From the NCBI RefSeq assembly GCF_001949145.1, contig NW_019091385.1:1888938-1952937 (forward strand): a stretch of 64,000 nt of DNA, read 5' to 3'. The position numbers and the translations under genes are program-made. Numbering within the stretch: position 1 is the first letter of the stretch; every line of letters begins with the position of its first letter. The DNA comes from Acanthaster planci (lineage: Eukaryota > Echinodermata > Asteroidea > Valvatida > Acanthasteridae). The notes below the pieces were generated by a model. The model had not been told where the DNA came from. It ran no database searches and worked only from the letters and a program-made list of their open reading frames with translations. Below are positions 1 to 13,419 of this stretch, in pieces.

Positions 1-2830
1 CTCCTGCCAATCAGTGCTCCTGAGGGTACCTGCCAAGCACTGTCCACACCAGCGTCACTCTTGTGGAAAGATCAAGAAAAACTTAAGACTTCAGTTTGTG
101 CACCTCCAAACCAACTGTTTCTGAATTGGCTGGCTCTTTTCAGAATGGTTAAATCAAGAATGGTTGAATGAGGTCCCAACTTTTTTGTGAGGGAAATATA
201 AAGGGGGGGGGCTTTTTGGTAACCTCAAAGAACTCACTGAAATATGAGATACTGGTCAATTTACTACTCAAAATCAAAGATTCTTCTGACACATTTAGAT
301 CGTGGCATCATAATGCAGATTGCTGATGGGTCGCTCACCTTTGGCAAGACAGAGGAATTGGTACCAACATCCATAAGATGGAGGCTTGTAAGTGTTCCTT
401 TCAGTCACTCCTCCATGCATCAGGGGCCACCTACATAAAAGCATTTGAAAATGAGCTTTTTCTGAAATCCTTTGGCCACAAAGGCTGCACTAAATGTAAT
501 CAAATTATGATCAGAACTATAATCAAACAATGAATCTCATGTTTCATTTGACAAACAGAGTTAGTCCTGAAATCCAGTGTGTAAAGTAGCTCTGGCAAAT
601 TTGGTGGCGTCACTTTTGTAAATGTTCAACATTTTACCTTACACTTCATAAGATACACTTTCCTGGATTATGCGACATAGCTTTAATCTTCTTCTGTATT
701 TACGGTTAATATCTCCTCTTATCTTATAACCTTTAGTCGTCATCATACAAATTTGTACCGATAATTTTTTGTTGTCAGTTTTTGTCTTGTCTTTATGTTT
801 TGTACGTCGTGTTGTTTTTGTTTTCTGTCCCGTAGTTGTTCGTGTTGTTCTTATGTCTTCTGTTTTAAGGGCTGTTTATACAAGCCTCTGCTTATTTCAC
901 AGCCCCATGCTCTTTCCTTTTCTCATTTGCACATGGACTGGTTTCCTTATCTTATCATCAGCTCTAATGTTCTCTTCTCATTAAGCACAAGTATCTATAA
1001 AAGTTACTCTCATCCCCATTGCTAATTTCAATGTACTTAGTTTCTTAATTTCTGATGTCTTTTCTTCAGCTTATTTATTTTGTCAATTTTTATGTACCAA
1101 CTTCTTTCAATTAATGTAATGTTTTAAAAGAGCAAGGAATAAACAGTTTCTTGAAATGAAATAAACCTTTAGGCACCACTGAACTCTCAGCTGTTATTGC
1201 CAGCTTTATTTGAAGTTAACAAAAAACTTACCTCAAGAAATACACTCCTTTTCTCCAATAAACGTTGTACAATGTGATATGATGCTTTCAAGTGGGTCTT
1301 CATTTGCTGAAATTAAACTGAAAATTAATGTATACCTATTGAGCAAAGCAAGTTACTTTTTTGTGGGTAAGGGCACTGGTGGTGGAAGCAGGGGGGGGTT
1401 GGCAGGTGGACTCCCTTTTGTTTTACCGGGGGGGGGGAGTGTTTAATCATGCAAGAGCGAGATGCTGACTTGTGCTTCAAATGGATTGTTTGTAAACGTT
1501 TTGGTGAATTTTAGTCAAATGTCACAAAAAATAGAAAAAAATGTGTGGAACGGCTGCAATGCAATTCTTTAAATACAATCCTCCAGAATGAGGTTGATTT
1601 TTATGCTAATGAGTATTCCATATTCATGAGCAAAACTGTGGCATCATCCCAAGACGTGAACCTCAATATTGCATTGGTATGTACACAAACTCTCAAACTT
1701 TTTCAGATTTTGCAGGCCTGAAGTTTTTTTCCTGAGACATCCATTGTTACAGTACATAGTACATATCAATAAGCATGCTTGCAATCCTTTCTCAGAAATG
1801 TGTTTATTTGAGTAATTTTGGGTTCACAATTTGAACAGAAAACCTGAACACTGAAACATGTCTTCCCTAGATGACATCATAGCAACAGCCTCAGTTGTCC
1901 GGGAAAGCATGGGCAAAGTTTAAGGTTTTAAAAATTGCACTTTTCAATACGTTAAACAAAATGGATGTCAAATAAGGTTCATACATTGGAGATAAGTATA
2001 AAATTACTGAAAATCAGGGCGAATTCATTGCTGCTACACTTTAAAAAGTTACTTGGCATAGGGAATAAGTGTTCACAGTCATATTAATCATTTGAAAAGC
2101 TTGTTCATGACTTACAAACTTTAGAAAATTGCAAGTATCAAATGTAGCACAAAGTTTCCAAGTCCAAGCCTTTGTTACAAAAACTGATTTAACAAACATC
2201 AATGTCTGTATCTTTAACTTGCTTGAATTTTTTGGATGGATGATAGAACACATAAGGTGTGACGTTCGACTCATTGTCAGAAAGTTGAGAATATACTGCT
2301 TTATTTAAAGTCAGTGAAATGGGGCCACTGTGTAAAGGTCCTCCGATACCAGCTCCAGCACATCTCTGGATGGTCAAGCTCTTCGGTATGACAAGGGAAC
2401 CCAGGCTGAATGTACCAATGACCACTGTCCTGTCCACCCTCTGCTAGAAGAGTGCTTTACCATATACACGTGCCACCCTCCACCATTGAATGGATGCAAC
2501 AAGTAGCAGCATTTGCCCAGGCAGGCTCCTTTAGAGTGCGACATAACCTACTCCACCTTTATTATCATTCCACAACTATGGGCTGGTGCCAGGGCCCATG
2601 CTCCTTAACGATCCTGTCAAACTCCTTAAACTATTTGTGATTGTCACAAAAATGTTTATTTGTGATTCTGACTAAAAATGCTGTTATTTAGCCATCGTTG
2701 GCAAATTTAACTAAATGGTATTTAGCTGGCTACAAGTAGACAGTGCCCTCTTTGAGGCATATACACGAATAAGTCTTTGATGCATATACATGAGTAAGCC
2801 TTGAAGGTTATTAATTTCCCACTAAATTCC
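1..2830. other. No gene seen
   Basis: AT-rich with short ORFs on both strands, none with a recognisable domain or splice context. Notable only for G runs at 205-213, 1391-1398 and 1428-1437. Confidence 0.6.
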
Positions 2831-2831
2831 A

Positions 2832-2905
2832 AGTAGGTTCGGTGGCCTAGTGGATAGCAGCACACACATCTTGAGATCACATGATATGCTCAGAGCTGGA
2901 TTCCT
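2832..2905 (+). repeat. tRNA-like SINE head
   Basis: TGGCCTAGTGG matches the internal A box of tRNA-type Pol III promoters; AGCTGGATTCC about 45 bases later is a degraded B box. The rest does not fold as a tRNA gene, so a tRNA-derived SINE remnant is the better reading. Confidence 0.4.
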
Positions 2906-4640
2906 TTTTTGTCCCAAAAATTTCAGAATTTGTCCTTTTTATCATTTTTAGTTTTAATCCCAACATTTTCTTTTTCTGATTCGTAGCTCTTGAGGATTTT
3001 TTTAAACAAGAAAGTCCGAAATTGTAAACTGGTGCAGAACCAGACTAAGATTTGACACAGCAAGAATATCCAATACCCAAAGAACAGTTCATCGACAACT
3101 GAGTATTGTTTAAAGCCCTACTTGAAAATCTCATTCTTGGTTCTTGAGTTCCCAAGTCTTGTGCTCACAAGCTCAATTTGAGCACTCATGGTTGAAAACA
3201 ATCGGGTTATCACTTTACCTATCATGTAAGCCAATCTTGCTTGTTCCTGTCTTGTCTTGTCACATCCTGCTGATCATTATTCTTTGACAGGAGACAAGAA
3301 GGAGAAAAGTGTAGTTTGAGAGGTTTTAAGTGAGGTTAAATGGAAGGATTAACAAACAGATGTATGTAATGAGGCTCTTTGGTTCAAATGGCCAAAACTT
3401 TGCAAAGAATAAACTAATATATACCCCAAGATGAGGTTGAGTGAGCTTTATACTATTAGTTTTATGTACACACAAATCAAACACCTTGTCTTTCAAGGGA
3501 ATAGCTTTTTAACTCAAGGTAAACAGTTTCTCCAAAAAGCAAACAGAATAAGATGTACTCAATATGTCTAAAGTAAATGTAGGGCTGTGAGCAAATGCAA
3601 ACTACATTGTCAATGCATGATTGCCAGTGGAATCCAATTTTTTCTTGATTGAATGAAAACATAAAAGATTTCACTTCAAGCTTGTGTACTTTTTAGGAAA
3701 ATGCTCATTTCCGAGAACAGTTTAACATGCATTACGTTATCAGAAAGTAGTCCTCTCATTCATTCCTTTGATCAGCTCCAAGGACTGCTACGAGAGGGGA
3801 TGGGAGCCCTGTGCAAGTCCACATATGCAATATCAGTCCTCACACTCCAGAAAACATGCGTGTGTGGCTTCCTTTCAACCTGCTGAAACACAAGCAAGAG
3901 ATACTTTTGGGCATAATAATAATACCCACTTAACATGAAGAAGATGGCAGAATTTTTGAAAGAGCTGATGAAGTGCTTATTTTGCAGAGAACTGAGTACA
4001 GAGTATATGACAAAATGGGCATTCCTTACCTAAAGGAGGGTCTGTTTTGTTCCTCCACTCCTTTCTTTTTCACTTTTATGTTTTAGAATGTCTATCGGTC
4101 CATCAATATCTTTTCAACCTCTGTAGTTTTGTTTGCTAACAGGGCAGTGTTTTCTTCATAATTTTGTTAGGAACAAAGAGATAAAAATGTAAAATATTGC
4201 CAGTTTTGACAGCGGAGTTCTCAGATGTTATCTACAGCCAGGGTCCTAAGAGTAGATTACCACAAATACTGCATGGCTGAACAATTCAACAAATTGGGTT
4301 TGAAAGTACATGTTAATGTAATTGTAAAAAAATTTGAGTTACTTGCCGATAAACAAAGATAAAAGAGGAAAATGACGGAATGACAGAATCAAACATTTAT
4401 CTCTCCTGCAGTTTCACTCTTATATATTAACCCTAACCCCCTTAGATACACATGTATGTAAAATCATATCGACATTGTTGACTTGAGCACTTTAACCCCA
4501 ACAGTGCTCGGTTCAACAATTTCAATTCATACTGTCTTGTCACAGTAATGATATTCTATCCTGGGAAGCCTACTCCCTCGGTTATCTCAAGAAGATTTTC
4601 GTTTTACAAAATGGGCTTTTCAAATGATCAATTTCATTGA
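2906..4640. other. No gene seen
   Basis: AT-rich, no recognised coding, RNA or repeat signal. Confidence 0.55.
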
Positions 4641-4848
4641 TTTCTATGTGAAGACATTTGAGCTATCTTCGCCAGGTAAAAATGTGAGAAAAAAACGAAC
4701 AAAATTTCGCATTGTTGGAGGACTTTTATACCCTGGATGTCAGTCGTAGTGTAAATGAAGACAACGTCCACCTTGGGCTAGTATCAAACTAAAGTTTATT
4801 AGCTACCATTCGTAAACTGTTTAGAACAAGACCACTAAGCCACAAGGA
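4640..4848 (-). repeat. SINE-like element with tRNA-like head (copy 1)
   Basis: On the minus strand TGGCTTAGTGG (A-box form) near 4840 and GTTTGATACTAG (B-box form) near 4785 precede a body reading GTCTTCATTTACACTACGAC through AAATGTCTTC. The same body occurs at 50310-50465 and 50935-51115. Confidence 0.6.
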
Positions 4849-5959
4849 AACAACCAATGGCTTGGAATGATGAAGGGGTGCATTGAAATGTGTCATTTTC
4901 TTCATGTCCTCACACAAAATACTGTCAGTTTTACTGCAGAAAAGGGCATTTTCTGACATAGTCAAAAGTGAAATCAGTTTGTTGGGTTTGTTTTGGTGAA
5001 CAGTTTTTAAAGCTAAATCTTCATGCCAGCCATGGCACTGCTAAATCTTGTAGAAATACGTAAATTTCCAGGGAAACGGCTGATCTGACCTAGATGCGAT
5101 GCAGTGTTTGAGCAGATATGACCAACGTTTCCATATGTGCAGTTTCTTTGTTAGTGTATCTCTTTGTATTTTTTAATTAATTACTACATTCAAATTGTGT
5201 GACACTAGAGAAAAATAAATAAACCGTTACTATGTCAATCGCGGTATTCAGAAGCAGCCATTTGAGCCTTCAATTTCTCTAAACCTTTCGGGCAAAGTCT
5301 CAAAAATTTGTTCCATAGGTAACCACAATTTATCTAGCAAGCCTCTTGTTACTAATTAGATGCAAAAAGGGTGGATTTTTAGAAAGAAAACAGCAAACTT
5401 ACCTCCAACATTCCGTTATGCAGTCACTGGCAGCCCGCGAATTGATGAATGGCGTACCACATGTACACCACGTGTTCTCGTCTTATTATTGTCCAACTGT
5501 GAAATTCGAAGGGGGCGCTCAACCTGTGATTGCACGGGCTGTTTTTTTCCTTTTTCTACCTCCATGGATAAATCAAAGTTTCTTAACTTCATTTTCGCCC
5601 TTCGTTTTTAGCCATGACTGCCTTTTTCCGAACCCGCAACTCACCATATTAGAGGCTGTTTATCCTTTGGACGAATTCTCACGGTTTTCAGAGAGCGCCC
5701 CGGTCGTCATTCTCAAGGCCTACTTTATTTAAAAAAATTTAGAACAAAGTTCCAAAAACTTCAGACGGTAAGCATAACTGGAAAATCTGAACTTTCCTTG
5801 AATTTGTCGTCAAAAACAAAAATGGTTTTAGAAAAAAAAAAGAAGAAAAACGGGTTGTGATATTTTCTGAAACATTTGGTTTCCCTATTAAGTCCACACG
5901 CGCAGTTGTGAAAGTTCATGAGAGACCCGACTAATTACACAAAAGTCTGTATGTGGGGA
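4849..5959. other. No gene seen
   Basis: Two overlapping plus-strand ORFs (5346-5732 and 5360-5611) have low-complexity, coding-unlike products and no family match I recognise. Confidence 0.5.
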
Positions 5960-6005
5960 GGGGCGGAAACCAGTCTACGGTTGGGGCGGAAACCAGTCTA
6001 CGGTT
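5960..6005. repeat. Tandem 23-bp duplication
   Basis: GGGGCGGAAACCAGTCTACG plus GTT occurs twice in a row without change (5960-5982, 5983-6005). Confidence 0.95.
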
Positions 6006-6019
6006 GCAGAACCGGTCCC

Positions 6020-6400
6020 ATTATCTTGGCATACTGCCCCCATCGTTAGGTAGCGGTCAATCTTGAAGCCGCTAAAAACTTTTAAGGCAACGCTGCCATG
6101 GAGGGAAGGAGGTAACGATACATACCGCCCTCATCTGTATCTGTCAGACTTTATCGAGGGGTGCGGCCGGTCTGAGAAATGGAACGGAAAGGATATAGGA
6201 GGGGGTCTGAAAAAAACTGAAAGACGTCTTCCAATTTCCCATTTGGTGCGCCATAAAAACTGCTTACTGCCCCCACCGTCAGATAATGGAAAGTTGGGAC
6301 GCAATCGTGGGGCCGGGGCCGGGGATGGGTAATGAGCTGCAAGTGTGTCGTACACTGTTAACTTTGCATACTGCCCTCATCGGCAGATAATTATTGTCAA
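6020..6400. repeat. Short repeat series with TACTGCCCCCATCGTCAGAT core
   Basis: Related cores lie near 6031, 6123, 6267 and 6369, each C(T/C)GCCC(C/T)(C/A)(A/T)C followed by GTCAGATAATGG-like sequence, at 90-145 base spacing. Weaker echoes are near 6545 and 6665. Overlapping ORFs on both strands here have no recognisable product. Confidence 0.5.
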
Positions 6401-6679
6401 ACTGGAGAAAGGGGTTCAACCAAGGCCACTGCTGCAAGGATGTGGAGGAGGCGGGATATTCATACCTTTTATTTTGGGGGTATTTGACAAAGATAAGTCA
6501 AAAGATATTTTATCATGCACAGAAATCTGTAGTTACTTTCAATTTTGCCCTCACCCCTCTGAATGTGTTTTTTTTATTCAAATAATTTTCCTCTATTTCA
6601 ATTATATCGTCCCCAATATATCCCACAGTTATAACAAAAACTGTCTTGAGGTATTTATGTGCCTTACTGCCAGACTTTA

Positions 6680-9600
6680 ACACAGCAATGTTCCATTTCT
6701 TTGGACGCTTAGACTTAGAGCGTTTTTGAAACAAGTGGATTCGGATTAGACTTCGGTTTTGCTGATTTCAATCAGGGCTTGAAGATGTAGTTTCCAACAC
6801 TGCTTCAAAATGGCTGGAACCAGCGAAACCAAAGTGTGAGACGAACTATTTAAAACCTTGTTACACAGAAATTATTGGATGAGTGGAAGTAAAAGTAAAT
6901 TCAAAGTATTTCTTATCTTTATTTTCACAATTGTTTATACTGTAAATTTTTTTAATATCCACGCATCTTAATAATAGTTGATGAGGACGAACAGTTGTGT
7001 CAATTAGAACAAGATAATCATTAAAGCTCATGATTTATTCAGTTTTTGAGGAATAGTAAAAATTTCTAATATATAGGTGAAACTTTGAAAGGCCCAAAAG
7101 TGGGGTATGAGTTATTTGAGAAACAATACCTTTCTATGAGGAGAAAAAATAAAACTGTTTGGGACTTTTGCTTTAAAATGAAGCCCTTTGTCCTAGATAA
7201 GAAAAATGTTTCTTTAATAAGTTCTGACATCTACTAGCAATGTAAGCCCATCTGCCAAAAATATTTTTTGTCAAGACTGAATTAGTTAATCCGCATGACA
7301 CACACAAGATTTTGTATTGAGTAATAGTGACACTCTGCATACAGTGTGTTTATCCTTTTGCTGAAGTAACGTTTCTTCAAAATCAAAGATGCAGAAAGAA
7401 AAAAGTGCCTGAACATCCACCGAACTCAAAAGGAGAACACAAACAAAAACTTAAAACTGTTTAACAGAAACCACTCATGCAATAAGCCTTGCAAAAGGAT
7501 AGACACAATGTAATTTGAATGTTATACATGTTATTTTATCTCTTAATGAAGAAAGATTCTTTCAAATTTTAATGGTAGGGGCCTACAGATCTCTGAATAC
7601 AGATCACCATGACACCATTATATGATACAAGCAGGTCTATATGCGCAAAAGAGGCAGGGGGCTTATTTACCTGCAGGAGGTTTCTTTACCTATTCCTTAA
7701 AAATTTCACCTAGTATAATTTTTATGTTATCTTACAGTTTAACTGATTATTGTAAATATTGACATTTTACTGCATCAGTGGGCAAATCTCATTTCCTAGC
7801 AATAAAGATAATTCTTAAAATGATCCATAAAGTAGTTCTGTCAATCAGATGAGAAGATATCAGGCAAAAATTCTTCCTTTTTGTCTCTGTTCTCAATTTT
7901 TAAAGTTTGTTTACTTTTCACCTTTAACATTAAAACTTAAATTAAATCTTAAAAATAGGAATATGTTAAGATGCAAAATGAATTTCTGAATGCATCACTA
8001 GACAAAAACTGTTCCCAAGACAAACCCTGTCAAAACAAAACATTTTAAAGGTGTAACTTTATGGAGGTGCAACTTCTCATAAGTACAAACCGTTATTATC
8101 TCTAAAAAAGGTTTTAACCCAATCATTTGGTTCATTCATTCTTAAAAAAGAAGTATAAAGATAGAGTTTAATTTAGGGGGACTTGCTGTTCAACTTAAGG
8201 AAAAATTGATCATTTATTATTTTGGTTATTCTAAATTTGAATAGACAAAATTGCTTAAATTATTGAAGAAGAGTCCATTTTTGCTCCAGAAATACAACGT
8301 CTTTTGAGTTAACGTAAGCAATTCTAGGTTTCTTTAATGGGTTGAGGCTGAAGTTGCTAAGTAATGTTTTGAAGTGCACCTGACACACGTTAATTCAAAC
8401 ATAGGTTGTAAAGCCACACATTAAGTGCTTCTTTGGCTACTAGCCTGTTTACAAATTACTAGGGTGTTTACAACAATCTGGAAAGATGCGCGCACCTCGG
8501 GTTAAGATTGGGATTCATTAAAATCCCCCCAAAAGTGCTTCTCTCAACACCTTCGAAAGATGAAGTGACCTTGTTTAAATTACGTTATTCAAAATATAGG
8601 TATGACTAGAATTTTAGAAAATAAAAAGGAAGGAATTTCCCAACTGCATAAATTTTTTTGCAATGTGTTTCAGTTTGCAATGCCAAACATGAGAAGTAAA
8701 AAATGAGGAATTCAGCTGATCAAAGGAACAGTTGCACAACTGAAAGTGACAGCATGCTACATTATATATCTTCATTTGGAATTTTGCACCATTTCTTTAG
8801 ACCAAGTTTGATTTTAAAAATAACTTTTTTGTTTGGTTGGTTTTGGTAGCTACAAATGGCTCATTCTACCTAAAAACATGGGAATCTTCAAAATTTCAGT
8901 AATATTGTAGGTTTATTAAAAATGAAACTTGCTTTTCAAAGTATCTTTTGCAAAATTAATCTTTTCAAACTGAATTATTGTTGACTTCTATTTATTAGAA
9001 ATGGGTCCCTGTTGGCATCTCATTTTAAAACTTAAACTGCCTTTTTTACAATCTGCATTAGCACTTAACCACCAATGATACTGCCACTGATCCCAGTTCA
9101 CTGCTTCCAGAATCTATAAAGAAAGAAAAGACAAAAGGAAACGTAACTCGTAAACTAACCTTACAACTCATTTGCAACAAAGCAACAGTGTTGACAGACT
9201 AGCAAAACTGAGTATGCTTTGGGGTTGACAAACAACTTTGAGATTTCTTCCTCTTTATCCTGATTTTTTTTTATATCACTGAAACATTTCCTTCAAATGT
9301 AATTATACTACAGTTTTAAATCCCACTGTCTAGATTTACACCAAAGTCATACATGAAGATCAACAACAATTTCACACCACCATAATTTATTTACATAAAC
9401 TTTTACAGTATTTTCTATCGTCTTGGTTTTAGGTTAAACTCTATCCAAGAGAGTCAAGACTTGTCAAGAACAAATCAAAAACTAGGATTTGGAGATTAGC
9501 TGAACTGAAAATAAACAGAGGGGAGAATACCTGTGGACAGGTGGTTTACATTAATACCCCCTTACCATGACAAGCATGGTTCTGATCATCTGCCACGTTT

Positions 9601-9680
9601 TAGTGAATCAACCAATGGAATCATTGTGTGGATAACAAAAGAGTCATTGTTATGCTTACTCACAGTAAAAATTGTAATTC
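6680..9680. other. AT-rich, no gene seen
   Basis: Three kilobases with almost no ORF above 60 codons; many A/T runs; no repeat recognised by eye. Confidence 0.65.
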
Positions 9681-9780
9681 ATCCTTCTGCATTGGAAGCA
9701 GCCTCTTCTTCATCCAGTGAGTCTTATCCACATTTGATGTTTGTCATGTCATCTTCTAAACCATCAACATAAAGAATAAA
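9680..9780 (-). pseudogene. Possible acidic coding remnant
   Basis: One minus-strand frame reads GLEDDMTNIKCG, a stop, then DSLDEEEAASNAEG. The composition looks coding but is interrupted. It lies downstream of segment A in the same direction and might be part of the same decayed gene; very tentative. Confidence 0.15.
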
Positions 9781-10036
9781 ATGCTTTGTCATCAGCCTGC
9801 TGGCTTGTCATCTGTTTTTTATTTGTGATTTGTCAGTCATCTGTAAGAACATCAAATGCAAAGATCAAATAACAGTAATTAGGAATGTGAAATGCAAAGA
9901 GCAAGTAACTAATTAATTCACACCCAAGAAATAAATATTTTGTTTTGCCTTTGGCAAACTACTGTCAGTCCTATTTCAGAATTAGAACCAGATGATACAT
10001 GATTGTAAAACTAATTGTTTGATTTATAGTATTCAC

Positions 10037-10233
10037 CTTGAGAATCAGTAATGACATGCTCAACAAGCAGGGTCATCAGTTCATCGGTTGGGCCTCCTCC
10101 CTGCTTCCGGCTCCTTTATTTTGTCTATGATGGGATTAAGAGGCAAAATATTCTTTGTCCTGATGGGGAGTAGATAATTCGTCATCATCCAGTCAGAAAC
10201 ATCCCGGTTTGGCAGTCCAAATCCCCTAAACAT
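10037..10233 (-). pseudogene. Exon-like segment A, possible Myb/SANT-like gene relic
   Basis: Bounded by a very good acceptor (pyrimidine run then TTTCTTTAG) and donor CAAG|GTGAAT. One frame ends KQGGGPTDELMTLLVEHV; a GGGP motif of this kind follows Myb/SANT-like DNA-binding domains in NAIF1/MSANTD and Harbinger-associated proteins. A second frame is open from the acceptor for 50 codons. A diverged copy is present at 14007-14174. Function and status uncertain; a small spliced gene cannot be excluded. Confidence 0.3.
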
Positions 10234-10334
10234 CTAAAGAAAAGAGAGGGGAAAACATAAGAAACTGAGATGTTATCAAGAACAACAAATCAAATGATCT
10301 TCAAAGGCTTAGCAGGCAAACATACCTCAAGACT

Positions 10335-10489
10335 GAGAAAACAGGAGCTGAGAAAGCATCCAGGTCTCAAGTAATCTGCAAGTTATCATCTCCAGGTTTC
10401 CTGCTCACATGTCCGTCATGAAGTGAGCTGTCTTGATGATCCATTATCCAGGTTTTCAGGCTGCACTGACAGTTCAGCTGCCACACTTT
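10335..10489 (-). pseudogene. Possible exon upstream of segment A
   Basis: Acceptor TTATTTGACAG and donor TTGAG|GTATGT frame about 155 bases with a readable start, ESVAAELSVQPENLDNG, then a stop in that frame. Could be an exon of the same relic as segment A or chance; no family recognised. Confidence 0.15.
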
Positions 10490-11280
10490 CTGTCAAATAA
10501 AAACTTCTCAACCACCTTGGGTTAATGTGTTAAATCGGTAAGATTTTCAAGGTAATGGGTAATTCTAGAAATTAGGGGTCCATTTTTTCCTGTCCCTGTC
10601 ACATCTGACATATGATTTTGTAAAACACATTTTCTAATTTGCAAGAGTGATGAATTCACAACAAACAAAGGTCAGATGTAACAGGGACACAAAAATGCTG
10701 ATTTATTGTTAGTCTTTTATTGAAAGGTTAAGGTCTACTGTGTGAAGTTTAAAATTTGAAATTCCAGGTCTCAGATTTATGGTCTGAGGTATTTTCAATT
10801 CATTTTTTTTGGGGGGTTGCTTTTCTTTAATTTTCCATTTTATTTATTTTTTGGTCATGTATAGTTTCCGCTGAATTCCTAAAAGAGTAGTTTTCCTTAA
10901 GTTCATATTTGGCTAAAAAGTCAATTACAGATTATAGATTTTGTTTTCCAGATTGGTTCTCCATTATTGAATAAAGTAGTTTTTTTTCTTTTGAATTTTT
11001 TTCCTGAGATCAAACACTTTCTGTCCTGTCTCATTGTTTTTTTAGAAAGACCTTGCAATTTGTCCTTAATTGATCCCTAGTTAGTTAGTATTTTGTGCGA
11101 GTGATTTCCCCCAGAGTTGTCTTTTTCATTAGTGTTCCATTTTTCCTTGTTACTTTTTTTTTGGGGGGGTGGAAGACCCGGGTAGGGATGCTGTTTTATG
11201 GAACTTAGCCAGGTCTTTTTTTTTTCTTGCATAGGAATGGATCCTTTTTTTTCCTGTGGTCAATAGTCAAATCTGGTCAA
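10490..11280. other. No gene seen
   Basis: T-rich on the plus strand with poly-T runs (10803, 10981, 11152, 11215) leading into the retroelement relic. An LTR was looked for and not recognised. Confidence 0.5.
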
Positions 11281-12363
11281 ACCAACAAAGCATTTGGAGA
11301 CTCCAGCCAGTCCATCAAGATTCACACTCCAAATGTCAGACACTCCACCGGTGTTAATGCCTCATTCAGCAACCGCCACACAACAAAGCACGGCACTGCC
11401 ACCACCACACAGGCAGCTTACACCCCAACAGATCATCGGTTTCGACCCCATCTCCATGGACATTTACCCCACACTGGCTGGTTAATCGAGGACTGTCACA
11501 ACACACCGAGTGAAAGGAGTCCCCACATTCACTGGACGTGAGAAGAGCACTCAAGATGAAGATTGGATGTGAGACATGTGTTACCTGCTAGAGGTGAAGG
11601 GCAGCAAAGGAAGAGTCCAGTTCCACGAGGTGGTGCGTAACACAGCTGGGAGAGTTCACGATGTGCTAAATCTTGAAAGCCGTAGTCCCTCTGAAGTCAC
11701 AGCAGAGCGGGCAGCTTTTGCTGAATTTTGGAGGAGTTTGGGAAGATAACTTAACCTTCTCACCAAGGACACGATTTTACGCGAGGGTTTAGAAAGGTGG
11801 TGAATCAGCAAGCGAGTATGCCATCGCTCTTGAGGCGTATCAAGAGAAGGGGAGACAGTAAGGCTGCCAGAATCTGTTTGGTGACTCCAGGGACAGCATC
11901 CTCACCACCTAGTTCCTGAAAGGGCTTTGTGACGACCAATGCAGACAGAGACTTGCACCCATGTGGCCTCTCAACATGAGTTTTAAAGAACTCTGGGCAG
12001 AGCTGAGGATCGTATGTTGCTGAGGAGAAGCACTGACAGGAGGAACGAATGCGACAGCACTATCAGCTGATGATGCAAATCCCTACCGGGGCACACATCT
12101 CCAAGAATTTGATGCCACCTCCATCCAACAAGCCTGACAACACACAGAAGAGACGAGACACCGGTGTGAACTTTGCTGATATTGCCAAGGTGATGGAAAG
12201 GCAGACCATTACACTGAACCAAGTTCTCGAGAATCAGATGCAATAAATTAGGCTAATGTGTCGAAAGGTTGGAAAGAAGATCCCAGGTGATGCCGCCACG
12301 GAAACCTCAGCAGTCTGGTGCAGTCATCCATCCTGCACCAAGATTCAGCGACCAACCAAAGTC

Positions 12364-12406
12364 CTGCAACAACTGTGACAGCTTATGCCATTTCATCTGC
12401 AGATGT
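12364..12406 (+). pseudogene. Gag zinc knuckle of the retroelement relic
   Basis: CNNC, four residues, H, four residues, C: the nucleic-acid-binding knuckle of retroelement nucleocapsid. It sits between the Gag-like and reverse-transcriptase-like pieces as expected. Confidence 0.7.
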
Positions 12407-12677
12407 CCACAGCTGAGACAAGCACAGCCGACGTCTTAACTTCAGCTCCATTAAACTGGGGAGACCCTCTGATGCAGGGTGATCAGTGGGTTTTTGTAAG
12501 TTTTCTACAAGCCCGCCTCTTTCCACTTCAGAAACACCCTTGAGGGAACCAACACCACCAAGAGATGACAATTAAAGAGAATGGTGACCTAGTTGGGCCA
12601 GTGAGTGACGTGGAGATTGTTATGTTGGGGAAGAAGTGCTCTGTTCTACTGACGCAGTAGATGCCCTCTGTCATACC

Positions 12678-13290
12678 AAATACTTCTCTTGTCTAGATCT
12701 TACTTCAAGGTATCATCAGGTCTAAGTTTCCAGTAAGGATCAACCAAAGACAGCATTCTTTCACCAATGGGACTGTATGAGTTCAAGAGAATGCCCTTTG
12801 GCCTGACAAACGCACTCGCCATATTTCAGAGGTTGATGACCACAATTTTCAGCGACTTGACTTTTGACTGAGTGTCTTGCTCTACCTGGACAACATTATC
12901 GTGTTCAACACAACGTTGGAAGAGCATGTACGTCAACTATCTAAGGTGTTCATGGTTGCGTGAGCACGATCTGAAGTTAAAGCCATCAACGTGCCACCTA
13001 CTCCGAAGCAGCGTGAAATATCTCAGCCATGTTGTGTCAGCAGATGGCATCGCTACTGATCTGGACAAGATTTCAGCTGTCAAGAATTGGCCCATGCCCA
13101 AGTCAAAGCGTGATGTTTGAGGATTTTTTTGGCCTCACCGGTTACTACAGGAGGTTCGTCCGGAACTATTCCAAGATAGCAGCCCTCTTGTTTGCGTTAA
13201 CTGGAGGAAAGCGAGGCACCAAAGACCCACTCTTTGTTTGGTCACCAGAGTGCCAGGCCTCATTCAATACTCTCGTCAATAAACTGACAC
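12678..13290 (+). pseudogene. Reverse transcriptase relic, frameshifted, YLDN in place of YLDD
   Basis: At least three frame changes separate the motif blocks. MPFGLTNA (normally MPFGLxNAP) is followed by YLDNIIVF, where the active-site Asp is Asn, then HDLKLKPSTCHL and YLSHVVSADGI, as in Ty3/gypsy polymerases. Not able to make a working enzyme as read. Confidence 0.8.
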
Positions 13291-13419
13291 CGTTCAGGCC
13301 AACGGTAATGTTGCTACCATCCGAATTGTGAAGTCTTTTTTGCAAACGTCCCAGAACCACCTCAGTAGTGAGGAGAGCCCCTTCGATTAGAGCAAAACAG
13401 ATGAGGCAGATGACCCTGG

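Noticed and set aside
2832-2905. Functional tRNA gene
   Set aside because: A box is good but the B box and acceptor stem do not fit a folded tRNA.
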